From positions 14,815,001 through 14,879,000 of the forward strand of contig OX387197.1 of the NCBI GenBank assembly GCA_947561715.1: a DNA stretch of 64,000 nucleotides. Reading direction: 5' to 3'. Shown here one piece after another: positions 10,028 through 22,970 of the stretch (positions are counted from its first letter, which is position 1; every line of letters begins with the position of its first letter). Source of the DNA: Ascidia mentula (taxonomy: Eukaryota; Chordata; Ascidiacea; Phlebobranchia; Ascidiidae). A program made the translations under genes and the position numbers. Below the pieces are notes generated by a model, which was given only the letters and a program-made list of their open reading frames with translations, did not search any database and had not been told where the DNA came from.

Positions 10028-12500
10028 ACCACCTCACGGACGGGCGAAACGGGATTTGCCCGGTTCTCGTGATATGTTAAACTAGCTTTTCACACATGTT
10101 TGTTGAAAATATCATTCTTTCTGAACTAAAATAGTTATCAAGGCATTGCATAGTGGTATTTTAAAAGCAAGCAAAACATATTCCATCAACGAAACGTTTG
10201 TTTCGTTCACCACATGCTTCGGCAATGCTACACACGTCCTAAAGTATCAAAATTTTCTTAGTGTGTAACAACGTTTTTGCATAAACAAACTAAATATTAG
10301 AGTTATAATATTGCAAAGTCTTCGTCAAAACTAATGTTGAGTAGCCACGCATGAAACGGGGAAGTCCCGTTTCGCCCGTCCGTGAGGTGGTTTATGTGTC
10401 TACCCACGCGAAGCAATGTCGGCGGGATTATCCTTACTTCCCACATGTCGCCACTGCGACGGTATCGAGTGCTCGTGAATTACAGCGAGTCGATTCGCAA
10501 CAAAGGTCTGAAAACGGCGTGAAGAATTGTGAATGTAGTGCAACACCGTGGTGGAATCAGACCAAAACCACACATTTTCTACGTCATAGTCCAATTCGTG
10601 AATAATCATTGTCCCCAATTTGACATCAGTTACTGCGGCCACTAATTCCAGCCGAGGTATCGTGACCGGCTTCAGAGGGGTCACTCGTGATTTTCCTACC
10701 ACCAATGAGCAGTGTATATTCCCGCTTGAGTTCTCAAAACGTAGATAACAAACGACGCCATACCTGGCCTCGCACGCATCACCAAAGCAGTGAAGTTTAG
10801 TCAATACGATAACAGTGTCAGGAGGTTTGAAACAACGCGGAATTGTCGCGTTTTTTTACAAAGGCACATGGCGCAACCAGACATTCCAATGCTCGGCCAC
10901 ACTTTGGGGAAGTGGGTCGTCCCAACCATGTTGTTGGTTGCACAGGTTTTGCATCAGTCTTTTCATGGGAAGGACAAATGGTTGAATAAACCCCAGACCT
11001 GACTGATCATTGACAACATACCGCGGCGAGTATGTGTTTTTTCCTTTATATTCACACGAATTCCAAAACAGTCGTTGGCCATGTCCCACTGAACACCCAA
11101 CGCTCTTTCCAAAGCACAACAGATGAATTGCTGAGAAATTTCGTCAGATGAAATCCTCCCTCACGCAAAATGGCACTTACATCCTTGATAAGCTTAGTGG
11201 CCAGGGCAACTGTTGCCACTGACTTAAGACAGTCGTCTACATAAAAATTCTTCCTGGGCCAAACAAACACCAACCCAGTGCGTATAGCAACGGGGTCGCC
11301 TCGTGTGCCTGTCTGGACAATCAATCACAGGGAATTCAAGGTCGCGGATGTGCTGATACCGCTTAACATCATTTACTGTAGGAATGCTACCCTGTAAGTT
11401 CGGCAACTTGGGCACGACCATGACGTTTTCCATAAAAAATCGTCGTTCTCCTTTAAACCCTGTACTGATAACGAAACTTTACTACTGCGCAATGTCTGCG
11501 TTCCATTTACGGTGGTTATCGTTAAGTTGTCCTCCACACCACGCAATCCCAGCCTTTTTGCCAAGACCTCGGAACAAAGTGAAGTATCCGATCCGTCATC
11601 TAGAAATGCATGGGTAAAGCAAGGCTCTAAAGACAGTCACTGGCACCACTTTCAGACGCACAGAGCTAGCTCGAAGCGTGGTAGCAGACGTTCCTGACAC
11701 GCCGGCCCCGTGACCTTCCACCGGTAAACTTGTGCGTTGACCCGATGGACCAGTAGGATATCTCCAATGTAGTAGTGTATGGTGCCTTTTATCACAATCC
11801 TCTAGCCGACACACCGGATTCAATGTGCACTCGGACGCGAAATGGTCGGGACGAAAGCAATTGTAACACAGCTTGTTACGACGTACCAATGCGTGGCGTT
11901 CTTTGAGCGACTGTTTCTTGAAGACCTCGCATTTCCACAAAAAAATGAAAGGCTTCGCAATCGAGGCAGGTTTGAGTGGGTCGGGGGGAGTCGTGATTCA
12001 CAAAAGTCTCCGCTGAGACACCGTCGAGTAGGTAGCTGCAACTCGCTCGGGCGGCTTTCCTTTCATGCTTGCTTGACCTTTTGACTTACGTTCATCGACG
12101 GAAACAAACCTCATCATAGGCGAAAGACTATCCTCTGCCAACAGCTCGACAAGATCCAACAAGGTTTGAAAAGACACAGGCCGATTTCGCAAACGGAGTT
12201 CGGATGACATCTTGATAAATCGTCTGATCGCGTTCTGTGGCAAACGTTGTACAACGGCCTCAATGTTTTGTGGCAAATGAAGTGTGTACTGACAGTTCCA
12301 CTGACTGAACAGCTTATAACTCTCAGAAGCCTGTGCTCGAAAAGAACGCAAACCTCTGAAGTCGTTGTCTTTAAGTGGCGGCCGGCAGGTCAGTCTGTCC
12401 ATGTGTGCTCTAACATGTCTCCTGTAGAGTATATCCAATGCATCCCTGTATCCTAATTCGGGAGGCATGCTTTTGCATTCCAAAATGTTAGTCATGGCGT
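9890..12500 (-). mobile_element. BEL/Pao LTR retrotransposon fragment (copy 1), old and broken
   Basis: Minus-strand order from right to left: Gag region (12.5-12.0 kb, DUF1759-like), zinc knuckle with the C-x2-C-x4-H-x4-C pattern and the BEL-typical HHTLLH (11.8-11.9 kb), protease region (11.4-11.6 kb), reverse transcriptase with FYVDDCL (about 11.2 kb) and RNase H with NPADIASR (about 10.4 kb). The RNase H/integrase linker continues to about 9.9 kb. Integrase and both LTRs are missing. Parts of pol are also lost inside. The copy is broken, with roughly half a dozen interruptions, and is clearly older than the BEL copy at 16-23.6 kb. It carries an inserted 390 bp MITE. Confidence 0.85.
10015..10404. 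mobile_element. 390 bp MITE with 45-50 bp TIRs inside the BEL fragment
   Basis: The arms begin GGTAGACAC and run into the shared block accacctcacggacgggcga in inverted orientation (10026-10052 against 10367-10394). A 9-bp direct repeat, cacgcgaag, sits at 10006-10014 and 10405-10413. BEL similarity resumes on both sides of the insert. Nine-base duplications are typical of Mutator-like elements, so this is a candidate MULE-derived MITE. It has no coding capacity; the loop is AT-rich. Confidence 0.85.
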
Positions 12501-12788
12501 CTTCTACGCAAAATTCACAGAGTTATCCCTACTTCTCGGCGTCAGATGGATAAGCCTTGTTTATCTGTCGATCAAAATCGCTCATGAACTTCATATTTCT
12601 CTAACGCAGTGTTTCTCAAACTTTTCCCAATCACGTACCGCTCATTTGTTTTTTAATACATTTCTTAAAAAACAATATTCAGAGAAAATAAGGATGACCT
12701 TAACCCATGGCAAAAATTATTTATCAAGGAGCAAATTCGCAACTCAAATGAAATTATAAACTCAAGAAGGTAGGTTGATGCTGTAAAT
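12501..12788. other. Short interval with a possible hAT terminus
   Basis: At 12609 the string cagtgtttctcaaactttt resembles the 5' terminal repeat of many hAT elements. No matching right end was found before the P-element scrap at 12789, so the element would be truncated. Confidence 0.3.
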
Positions 12789-13100
12789 ATGCCAAAGCAA
12801 TGCGTGATTAGATGGGCTATTGAACTGTTTTCACGCTCACCTTCAGCCTATGAACATGTAAGGAGCAGTGGTATCCTTGCTATTCCATCCAAACGGACAA
12901 TTGCAAACTACAGGTTGATTAAGATATATTTTGCAAACATATCAGAACTGTTCTGCTTCAACAGAAACAATTTTCCATGTCAGCCTGGACTGAACGATCT
13001 GGCAATACAAGAAATCGTAAGAGTAATGAAGGGCAAAGATAACTTGGATGGTTGCATGACACTAGATGAAATGAAAGTGGGTGTTTATGCAACACACTAA
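12789..13100 (+). pseudogene. P-element transposase N-terminal fragment
   Basis: The frame from the ATG at 12789 reads VIRWAIELFSRSPSAYEHVR and LAIPSKRTIANY, matching the same block of the transposase at 5044 (VIRWALELYSSAYHQLR, VLPSSKT), then QPGLNDLAIQEIVRVMKG and TLDEMKVGVYATH. It is uninterrupted for 103 codons, whereas the equivalent region of the other copy needs an intron. That suggests a different subfamily, or a retained or lost intron. The downstream catalytic part is absent; 13101-13610 holds no recognisable continuation. Confidence 0.7.
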
Positions 13101-13610
13101 AAAGGCTCAAAATCCAAATGCCTTCAAGCATCCTATGGGGTTGGCCATATTTCTGTAAGAATTACGTCATACCACACCATACGTAATAAGATATAGTTTT
13201 TCTACATCAGTTGCAACCCTTTGTATATGCGCGTTTCCTATCTCTTCGTATGCAAAAAGTCGCATTTGATCTCCTGGAATCATGCGTGACGGAGAAAAAA
13301 AGAAACAAAGAAAAGAGGAGCCGTTGCACTACCATAAGAGTATACTGTGGTTTCATAACTTGTGCAAAAATCTTTCAAACCTAAAACCACTACATGCGTC
13401 AAGGCCACAAAACTGGATAGCATCAGCAGACAAATGAAGTAAGCTATGTACATTGTCAGTAACAAACTTCTTCAACAGTGAATGAGCTACCGATGAATGT
13501 AACAATACTAATGCTGGCTATATCAGAATTGACATTGCAACATTGAGAGTAAGAAAATGTGAATACAAATTTTTTGGCAAGACCTTACGAAGGACAATTT
13601 TTCCTGTATA
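13101..13610. other. Unassigned interval
   Basis: No convincing reading frame. A minus-strand ORF at 13280-13465 is hydrophobic and unrecognised. It separates a plus-strand P fragment from a minus-strand TNP2-like fragment. Confidence 0.5.
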
Positions 13611-14504
13611 TCACAGAAACTGCCGCAACTCTGTGGCTTTCCAGTATTCAATTTCTTTTAATGTTCTTGGTGGGAAATGCCTAACCATGTCAATAGGTAT
13701 GTTTTGAAATGGAGAGTTTTTGTTGTGATGTTCTTTGTTTACTTGGCTCCTAAAAGATTCATCCGTTCGCACCACATAATTGCATGTTTCTTGGTATGTT
13801 ATACGACCAATCCAAATGTCTTTTTGCGAGCATTTATCACAGCCATAGTAGCCTGAAAACAGTTTCGTCCCTTTGACCATGGAACGTGCAGGAGCATCAC
13901 ACACATTACTGTGGATTTTACAGGGCAATGACAGACCATCAAATACAAAACCATATTTCAAAATGTCACTAAGTTCTTAAATCATAACAATGCTGCAAAC
14001 CACAGGCCAAAAACAGGACATTGAACTTTTATGGTAGGCCGTCAATGTTAAAAGATCCAAATGTTTTACTGCTACATTTTCTTTTTTCAACTTTTTCAAA
14101 TCATAATCTGATCTTGCAAGCCAATACAAGTTTTGGAGTTGCAAGAAGTGTTCGTGAGCACGACGGAAGGTCGTTGACATCATTTTTAAGTAACTTCAAA
14201 AGATGGTCAACTGCATTTTGTTTGATCTTTTTCAAATCATCAGCTAATGTAACAGAAAAGTCAGTCAGAAAGGGATGTTTCGCTGTCATTAACAACCGTA
14301 GGATTACCATGTACCTCACCACATGATGAAATGTCTTCTGGGATTTCCAACTACATTTAGAAAACGGGTCGTTGGCACCTGCATTTGTCTCATCACTACC
14401 AGCACATAACTCATTTTCTTCACTTTCAGAACAATCGGAAAGTTTATGATAAGCTTCTTCTGTTTGTTTCGCTTAATTTCAGAACGTTTGCTATCTTTAT
14501 TCAT
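13611..14504 (-). pseudogene. TNP2/CACTA-like transposase fragment
   Basis: From right to left on the minus strand: a Ser/Lys-rich start, HLLKLLKNDVNDLPSCSRTL with LLATPK, then VFDGLSLPCKIHSN and CDAPARSMVKG, GYYGCDKCSQKDIW, VVRTDESFRSQVNKEHHN and NSPFQNIPIDMVRHFPP. This order (short N domain ending in RTLL-TP, a CDAPAR block, a C-x2-C, then RTD..F....HH) is that of a widespread metazoan family related to plant TNP2 of CACTA transposons. The middle near 13965-14100 changes frame and the C-terminal half is missing. It is a truncated, inactive copy. I assign the family from the motif series alone, with no sequence search. Confidence 0.6.
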
Positions 14505-15470
14505 TTTGCAAAAGTTTGTTTTTTAGTGTCTAGACAACAAAAATTACACATAAATCATTTAAGATAAAAAGGATTCATACAGATACAAATTATTGTACTA
14601 TTATGCGCGAGTAACCCGAATGTCAACGGTTTTTACACTACAAATCAGACGACTATTTTATGTAAAATTAAACAAGCGACACGCGACAAAACTCTACTTT
14701 AAACTTTAAAATTACATTTGTTACAAACCAAAGACGTCTACCACGAGACAGACAACTTAATTCTTTTCCATATGGGTTACAACTATTTTCACATGCAGAA
14801 CTATTGGCGAAAATGTTTTCATCAAACCTTCGGCCAAGCATACATTAGTAAACTCTACTTTAAACTTAAACTGTTCAAAATCCAATTTATCACAAATCAA
14901 AGACGCCCACCACGACCACGAGGCAGACTACACTGTTAACTGGCGGATGAATACAATACAATACACTGGTACACCAAATAGGCCCAGCGGAGGAATACAT
15001 ATAGTACTCTACTAACGCTTTGGGCATCCACAAAACAAAAAAACATCCTTCATAAAACAAATAACGGTACCAATGTCTGCGGCAAAGAACCCAAAGCCAA
15101 ATGCTTTGCATATGAGTGACAATTATTTACACATGCTGAACTATTGTGGAAAATCTTTTTATGAAGCCCCCAACCGATGCGCTGATGAACAAACACACAA
15201 TAGCCCTGACCGGAATTAGAGTTACTTCGTCAGAAAACACAAAACAACAAGCAGGCCACGGGCACGATTTATACACAATATAGCGTTTTCGTATCGCCCT
15301 TTCCCTCGACATGAAGGCTGACTATTTTCCCACCACACCTTCTGGCGACTGTGAAATGGCGTTAGCGCGCAAACTATTCTAGCGAAAATTGGGCAACATT
15401 TAATAAAAACTTTTCGATATGTCATGTACGTTATGAGAAACAATAAGAAAAATACCGATGTTCTAGAATA
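14505..15470. other. Unassigned interval with diverged direct repeats
   Basis: Two blocks beginning aactctactttaaactt(t) at about 14691 and 14850 are imperfect direct repeats of roughly 160 bp, each followed by a caaa(c/t)caaagacg string and a cacga..ggcagac string. A third partial match (acacatgctgaactattgtg) lies at 15130. No coding signal was recognised. This may be the non-coding end of the TNP2-like element. Confidence 0.4.
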
Positions 15471-16151
15471 GTGTGGTATTCTATATTGCCCATCCCTACA
15501 TCTAGTCCTTGGGCCGCACCTCTACATATGGTACCAAAGCCATCAGGTGAATGGCGCCCCTGCGGTCTAAATGTCCAAGACTTCACATCGCGGTTGTCCG
15601 GCGCCACGATATTTTCGAAGATCTACCTAGTTCGGGGCCACCACCAGGTCCCTATTGCAGAGAAAGACATGCACAAAAATGATATCATAACTCCGTTTTG
15701 ATTGCTTGAATTCGTAAGAATGCCTTTTGGCCTGAAAAATGCAGCCCAGACTTTTCAACGGCTTATGGACCAGGTATGTCAGTCTTTACCATTTGTTTTT
15801 GTTTACCTGTTCACCTAGAAGAGCTTTTCCACCGCCTGCAGGAATTCTAATCAACTTGAACAAATGTGTTTTTGGAAAAAACAAATCCAGTTTCTAGGTC
15901 ATTTGGTAGATGCCGAAGGCGCAAAACCTTTGCCCAGTAAAGTGGACATCATAGAAAAGTTTCCTCGACCCACCACTGTTAAAGGTTTGTAAATATTTGC
16001 TGGAATGATAAACTTTATTACAGATTTATTCCTTCTGCCGCAAGTATCATGTCCCCTATTTATAAGGAATGCTCATCTGCAGTGGTCTCGTGATTTACAA
16101 TGTGCTTTCGACGCAGCAAAACTTGCAGTGGCAAATGCAACCAAACTTAAC

Positions 16152-16822
16152 TGTAACGCCTACTTCAGTGCTCCTGGTGGGCACAGACGTCCACTCTGGT
16201 GCTTCTACGTAGATTCAAAAACGCGCCTGCCAGGTCCCAACTACAGGCTTCTTCCCACTAATATCCAACAAAATTCCAACAGTTTATTGTATTAACAAAG
16301 CCCTTGTTGGCTTCGATTAGCGAGATGTACTTCACGGGATTAGGCGGACGCTTTTCTAAATGAAATATTGGGCCATGAGTATGATAGAAAAATGCCGGTT
16401 TCAAAGATAAAACATTCTCACCGAAACGTTTTGACCAGGACTTTAAACAGTTAATTTTCAACGAGCATTCAAGTCGAACTGCAAGTAACAAACAAAGTAC
16501 ACTTTAAACCAGGTTTGACAATTCAAGACAATGGCTATTGACATAAACACACATGCAAATAAAACAACACTTACCGAAAACAACTGGGTCACTAATTACT
16601 GTGAGACTTGATGTTCACAGCAATAAAAACAGGTTACTTAACTTGTTAAGAATAATTAACTTAAATTTCCTGCAAAACAAATAACACAAGATTCGTAGAC
16701 CCACGAAACTAACTACAGTTGTCAGCAAACTTGCCGAACACGAGGGGAGAATTTCTCCACGTGGAGGCGCTATTTATACAGAAATTTACCATTTGGGGAG
16801 ACAGTAGATTTACGATGTAACA
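16152..16822 (-). repeat. 3' LTR of BEL copy 2
   Basis: 671 bp, matching 22971-23641 over its whole length as far as I can compare by eye. In plus orientation it starts TGTAACGCC and ends GATGTAACA. The polypurine tract lies just outside, at 16823-16835. Small ORFs inside are duplicated in both LTRs and are not genes. Confidence 0.95.
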
Positions 16823-17052
16823 TCCTCCCCCACAAATGTACGGCTCAGAAGAGTACATTTCCAATTCACAAACAAAATAACATCGTAAATCACACAAGTT
16901 ACGGAGACGAAAAATTTGCCAATTTCAATTGGCTAGTTGCAGCAAAGTCTGTATGAATAAACATGCGTGGGTGTTAGCTCAACAGCATAGCGTTCATTTC
17001 TTCATGTCTTCCTTCAATTTAGAGCACCACGCTCAATACTAGTAGTCGACGA

Positions 17053-20000
17053 CTAGTTGTCGGAGCCTGTCGAATGCACTTGGGAACCGCTAGCCTCGAA
17101 AACAAGGCACAACTTTGCAATTGGCCTTTTGATTATGTTTGATTTCGTTTTGACGTCGACTTGTCTGACAACTCCATGTTTGTCCGGATAGGTATTTATA
17201 ACTCGACCAAGGTCCCAGCCTCGACGGGGCATAGATTCGTTAACAACGAGAACAATATCGCCGACTTCGATATTTTTTCTTCTGTCTGGCCACTTTTGCC
17301 GCAAAGCGATGGTTGGCAAGTACTCATTGGTCCATCGTCTCCAAAATTCGTCAGCTAAGAACTGCACTTGGCGCCAGCGACGGCGGGTGTAGTTGTCCTT
17401 TTCGTCAAATTGCCCAGGTGCCATAATAGGGCTTGGCTTCTGTAACAGAATGTGATTGGGTGTCAAAGGAACGTCGTTGCTTGGACTAAACGTGACGGGC
17501 GTCAACGGTCTGGAGTTGAGTATATTTTCAACTTCCACCATCAACGTACGTAGGGTATCTTCACTAATAATCGGGGACTTGTGTAGCATCGAGTTCAGGA
17601 TTTTTCGTATGGAACGGATTAATCTCTCCCATATGCCGCCCATGTGACTTGCTGCTGGGGGATTAAACGCCCATTTTATTCCTTTCTGTTGAAGATGAGC
17701 TTCCAGCTTCTCCTTGTTCAGCTCCTCCAGGGCTTCGCGTAAAACACGCTCTGCTCCCACAAAATTCGTTCCATTGTCGCTATAAATTTCAACTGGCTTT
17801 CCTCTTCGGGCAATAAATCTTCTCAAGGCGTTTATGAACGAGTCGGTTGACAAATCTTCGGCAACTTCGATATGCACGGCACGCATCGTCATGCAGGTAA
17901 AAATGCAGCCATATCTCTTTACTTCGCTACGGCCGCGCTTCACTAAAAACGGACCGAAAAAATCGATTCCGGTGTACGAGAATGGTGGCTCGTTCGGCTT
18001 CAAGCGTGCTGGTGGTAGATCTGCCATCAGTTGCTGACTGCGAGGCACGTTGCGTTTGCGGCAAGGTATACAGTGAACGAGAGCACGACGGACAGCTGCA
18101 CCACCCTTGACAATCCAGTACTTCTGGCGGATCGCCGTCCATGTATGTGCAGTCCCTGAATGACCGCCTTGCTCGTGGTAATGCGTAATAATTAGCTTTG
18201 TCAAATGGTGATTACTTGGTAAGATGATGGGATGTCTGGATTCAAAAGGAATGGGTGCGTTGTCCAATCTTCCTCCAAGTCGAAGGACACCGCTTATCAG
18301 TTGCGGGTTTAACTTGTTTAAGCACTTCGTTTGGTTAGACTTCTTCAACCAGCGACGACCCTTTTGATCTGTGCCTAAATTCGACAGAGCTTCAAATGCA
18401 ATTGGAAACGCTGACCTTTGGACATACTTCACCAATTCCAGCTCTGCCTGTAAAATCTCTTCAACAGTCAGTTTTCCCTTCTGAACAGTTTTCTTCGAAT
18501 GCAGGTAGAGTTTGTACCGCAATATCCAGGCTACTGCCTTCTTCAACTTAAACAATGACGAAAACCTGTTTATTAAAAGTGTCAACAGGATTGATTGTAG
18601 AACAGCAAGTTGCCATTGACTTTTTTACTTCAATTGGCTTAAATTCGTCTGGTACACATTCCTTAAGGGCAGGGTTACATGGCCAAGAACTTTCATGCTT
18701 CTGTAAAAATCTCGGACCCTTGAGCCATAAACTTGATCCAAGCAGCTTCTTCACTGAAATTCCTCGTGATGCTTCATCAGCCGGATTCTGCTTGGTTCCT
18801 ACATGCCTCCATTGGGATGTGGTAGTTTGCTGATGTATTTTTGATAAACGATTTGCCACAAATGTGGAAAAACGCTTTCTCTCATTTGAAATGCTAAAAA
18901 GAACAGCACTTGAGTCAGTCCAAGTGTTCATGTAACCACTTGTCAGCTTTAACAGCAAGAACAGCTGCAACAAGTTCCAATCTGGGAATGCTTTCACTTT
19001 TTGGTGGAGTGACCTTAGATTTTCCACACAGAAAAGAACAATATACACAATGATTCTCATCCTCTTGTCGAAGGTAAGTAACAAATCCATAACCATTTAC
19101 AGATGCATCACAGAAATGGTGGATTTGGCGTTCAATCACTCTTCCAAAATCTGGTGGGTTCAAACATCTTGGCAATAAAAGCTGCTTAAGTTCAGGCAGC
19201 TGACCACACCATTTTTTCCACTTTTCGGACAGGAATTCTGGGATTGTGTCATCCCAGCCCAACTTCAACTGAATAACTTCTTGCTGGATTCTTTTTGCAA
19301 CTAAAACAACAGGTGCTGCAAAACCAAGAGGATCATATAGGGAATTAATGACCGACAATAGTCTTCTTCTGGTAAGTCTTTGTTCGTCAATATAGCTTCT
19401 TGTTCGAAACCCAAACTTGTCCTCAAATACATTCCAATACACGCCCAGCACTCTTTCCTTGACACTTTCTTTCGGGCTGATATCTTTCATTGATTTTGCT
19501 ATTTCAGTTTCAGGGATCCGGTCCAAAACTGCTTGGCTGTTTGAAATCCACTTTGTGAGACGAAAACCTCCCCTTTGTAGCAATTTACAAAGTTGGAAAA
19601 CAGTCTTAATTGCTTCCTCTTCAGTAGGTGCAGATGCTAAACAATCATCTACATAAAAATTGTGCTTCACTATTTCAGACACATGTTTGTCAAACTCATG
19701 TCCAAATTCCTCAGTGGTGTGCTTCAAACAGAATGTAGCCATACATGGGGATGAGGTGGCTCCAAATATGTGGACTAACATTCGGTGAACTGTTGGCTTC
19801 TTTGTGAGATCACCTTCAGGCCACCATAAAAACCTCAGTAAATTTGAATCACTCTTCTTTACTCTAACTTGGTGGAACATAGCTTCCACATCACCAACAA
19901 TTGCAATTTGATTCTTTCGGAAGCGGGTTAGCACACTGACCAGACTGTTAACAAGGTCAGGACCCTGCATGAGACTATCGTTTAAGGACACACCTTTTTG

Positions 20001-22916
20001 TGTTGCAGCGCAATCAAAGACGACTCTGACTTTGTCTGGTTTATGTGGGTGATAAACTGGATGGTGAGGAAGGTACCACGTGGGGTCACTTGTTTGTAGT
20101 TCTTCAGTTGGCACCTGTTCAGCATATCCTTTGTCTATGTACTCTTGAATTCTTTCCACATATCCTTTGCAAAGGAAGTCATCCTTTTGCAAGCGCTTTT
20201 GCAAATACAGCAATCTTTTTTGCGCTGAAACTAAATTGTCTCCAGGTAATTTTACGCTATTCCTCTTGGGTAAAGGTAGGACAAAATGTCCATCCACATG
20301 TTTAACTTCTTCCTTCATAAACTTTAAAACCTTTCTGTCTTCCTTAGATGTGGGGAATTGCAAATCTCCAGGTTCTTCACAAAAATCTTGGTACCATGAC
20401 CTTTGTATTCTTTGATCCAGTTCCAATGTTCTGATTCGATTGGCTTGCACATACCATTTATCTGGTGATGGACCAATCAACGACCACCCCAGTGGAGTTC
20501 TTGCAGCAAATGGCTCATTTTTCCCTCCAGTTCGAATCTCCAGGGTGCGATGAGCATACGGTGTATCGGTACCAATTAACAGCATAATTTCCTCACTGTC
20601 AACCTTTGGCATCTCAAGACCTTTTAGATGAGGCAAGCTTTGTAGATCCTCGTCAGTTGGGTAGGAGTATGGACTTACTGGAATATGATCCACGGACATG
20701 GCTTCTTCAATGTTGATGACTTCATTACCATCCATGGATACCACTTGTAAATCAACACCAATTCCTTCTAGCATCTTTGGCCTCCGCCCAAGTGTATCCA
20801 TTTGAATGCGTTTGAACTTTCCCTTTAAACCAAGTTTTTCGATTAGCTTTGTATGACAAAACGTAGCATCGGACCCAATGTCAAGAAAGGCATAGGACTC
20901 GAATTCTCTGCCATTGGCAACAAACTTTACAGGTAGGACACTCATATATGCACTCCTTCCATTCTTTGATGTGTTGCAACAAACCTTCCCTGTACAAGGC
21001 ACATCACTTACAGATGAACTTATATTTCTTGCATCAGGATTTCTTATAGCTGATGCACTTCTTGTGGGCAAATGCAATAATGCATGGTGCTTTCTTCCAC
21101 AACCTTCTACAGAACAAGTAACAGCTTCTTTGCACTGCTTTGCAATGTGACCAGGATTTAGGCAATTGAAACATAAATACTTCTCACGAAACCAGTTGGC
21201 TCTTTCTGAAACAGATTTTTTCTTCAAACTAGGGCAGTCAACGAAGGAGTGACTTTGGCTGCAGAACAAGCACTTCGAAACTGATTTTGTAAACCTGGTC
21301 TGTGTGGGCGCTCTATTCGCCTTGGTTACAACTGTGTGAACAGAACTCTTCTTGGGTGGCTTGTCCTGGGGCTTCCTTTCTTCTCTTTTGCGAGGTACCA
21401 GCAGTTTTGCAAAAACAGTGTTGGCAACCTCTGCTTCTTCTTCAACAAACTCCACTAAATGCTGGAAATTTGCTTCTTCACCCTTTTCTCGGAGAATAGT
21501 AGCCGCACGACGTTTCCACAAATTCTGTGAGTTGTATGGTAACTTCAATACCAACTCAACCAACCTGTCAGTGGTGTTCAGATCACTAAAATTTCCCAAG
21601 CCTTTCAAAATCAAAAGACATTTGCGCAGTGAAGTAGCAAACTGCTGCAAACCATCAGAATCATCTGGTTTGAGATTTGGACCACTTGTAAGTTGGCGAA
21701 CAAAGGCTCTTGACACTATGTATGGTTTTCCGAAATTGTCATATAGAATGCTTTGAGCTTGAGCATATCCCAATTCAGGTGGCATAACTGTACAATGCTC
21801 AATTAATGAGTAAGCTTTTCCTTTGCAATAATTCATTAGATAGTTCATCTTTACTCGATCAGAAGGTGCCTTCTTTTCAATAGTGGCTTCGAAACTTCTG
21901 ATAAATGGCCAATAATCCATTGGTTCTCCATGAAATTTCAGTGAATCTGTTTTTGGTGTAGACATTGCATCACCAACTGCAGCCATTATTCCACGCACAA
22001 CAGCACTTTCAGGTTGTACAGTTTCTGCTTTAGATGGGTTTGCTGGGTCAGCTTTGTCCAGCGGAGAGGTGTACTTGGACTTGCAGGGCTTCAACAATAG
22101 AACTTCATTTTCTTCAGCAAGACCATTATGAAAAAGTTTTGGAATATCGGTTTCATTTGATCTCATTTTCCCATCATCTAGAGACACATTAGAAGCTGCC
22201 TCCCAAATTTTAACTTCTGCTTCAGCTTCTTCAATTTCACACTGTGCTGCTAGTGTTTGCCTTTGAGCTTCAAGTTTTTGTTTTTCATGTTCAAGTTGTT
22301 GTTTTTCATGTTCAATTTGTTGTGTTTTCTCAACATGCCGTGATCTCACTTGAGCCTTTTCAAGACGAACCTTTGCTTCCAACCGCTTTACACTGGATGA
22401 TGTACTTCCCTGTGTCTTTGTAGAGCTTCTTGAAAAATGGGTAGACTTGGAAGAGCTCGTCCTCGCACTTCGGGCCTGTTGCACAGCCGGAAAAGTACGA
22501 ACAGCAACTGGAGATGTAACGAATGACGAAGAACTAACATCAATGTTCTCTCCAACCTGAATTTTGAAATTCGTTTGAAACTGACCAATTCTTGCTTCCA
22601 TTTCCTTCTTACATTGAATGACTTCCTGTAACTGTAGTTGAAAGTCATCATGCCTTTCACCTGATGGCACCCACTCTAAAAGCTTAGAGTATGTGTTTAT
22701 CAAGCGAGTTGAAACTTCTTCAATACGTTTTGAAACAGAATTAACCAATGAAATATCTTTGTACATGATTGCATTTTCAGCAGTCTTATACCAGTCATTC
22801 AGTAATTCTTTGTCATGCTTCAGTTGGATCATTGAAGGTGCTGCATGTTTTTTCAGCACTACTTGGTGCCTAGATATTGGTGATGAAAAGGATTGACCTC
22901 CTTCACTTCCAGGCAT
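17053..22916 (-). CDS. BEL/Pao gag-pol coding region
   Basis: Protein order from 22.9 kb leftward. A coiled-coil Gag N-terminus rich in Glu, Gln and Lys (22.2-22.4 kb) is followed by a DUF1759-like region near 21.8 kb. A zinc knuckle CFNCLNPGHIAKQC lies near 21.15 kb with a second Cys/His cluster ending HHALLHL. The aspartic protease motif FLDIGSDATFCH sits near 20.85 kb, and the reverse transcriptase catalytic box NFYVDDCLA near 19.65 kb. RNase H with NPADEASRG lies near 18.75 kb. The integrase spans about 17.2-18.3 kb with an HHCC-type zinc region, the core motifs GIDFFGPF and YSDNGTNFVG, and HMGGIWERLIRSIR. The products would copy and integrate the element. It is nearly intact, with about one or two interruptions, and is the best-preserved retroelement in the window. 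Confidence 0.9.
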
Positions 22917-22970
22917 AGCTTCACTTTAAATCAAAAACGTTTGTTTTGCAAACGTTTCGAAAACTTCGAA

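Noticed and set aside
16258-16491. 77-codon minus-strand ORF, present again at 23077-23310
   Set aside because: Lies wholly inside the BEL LTRs and is duplicated only because the LTRs are.
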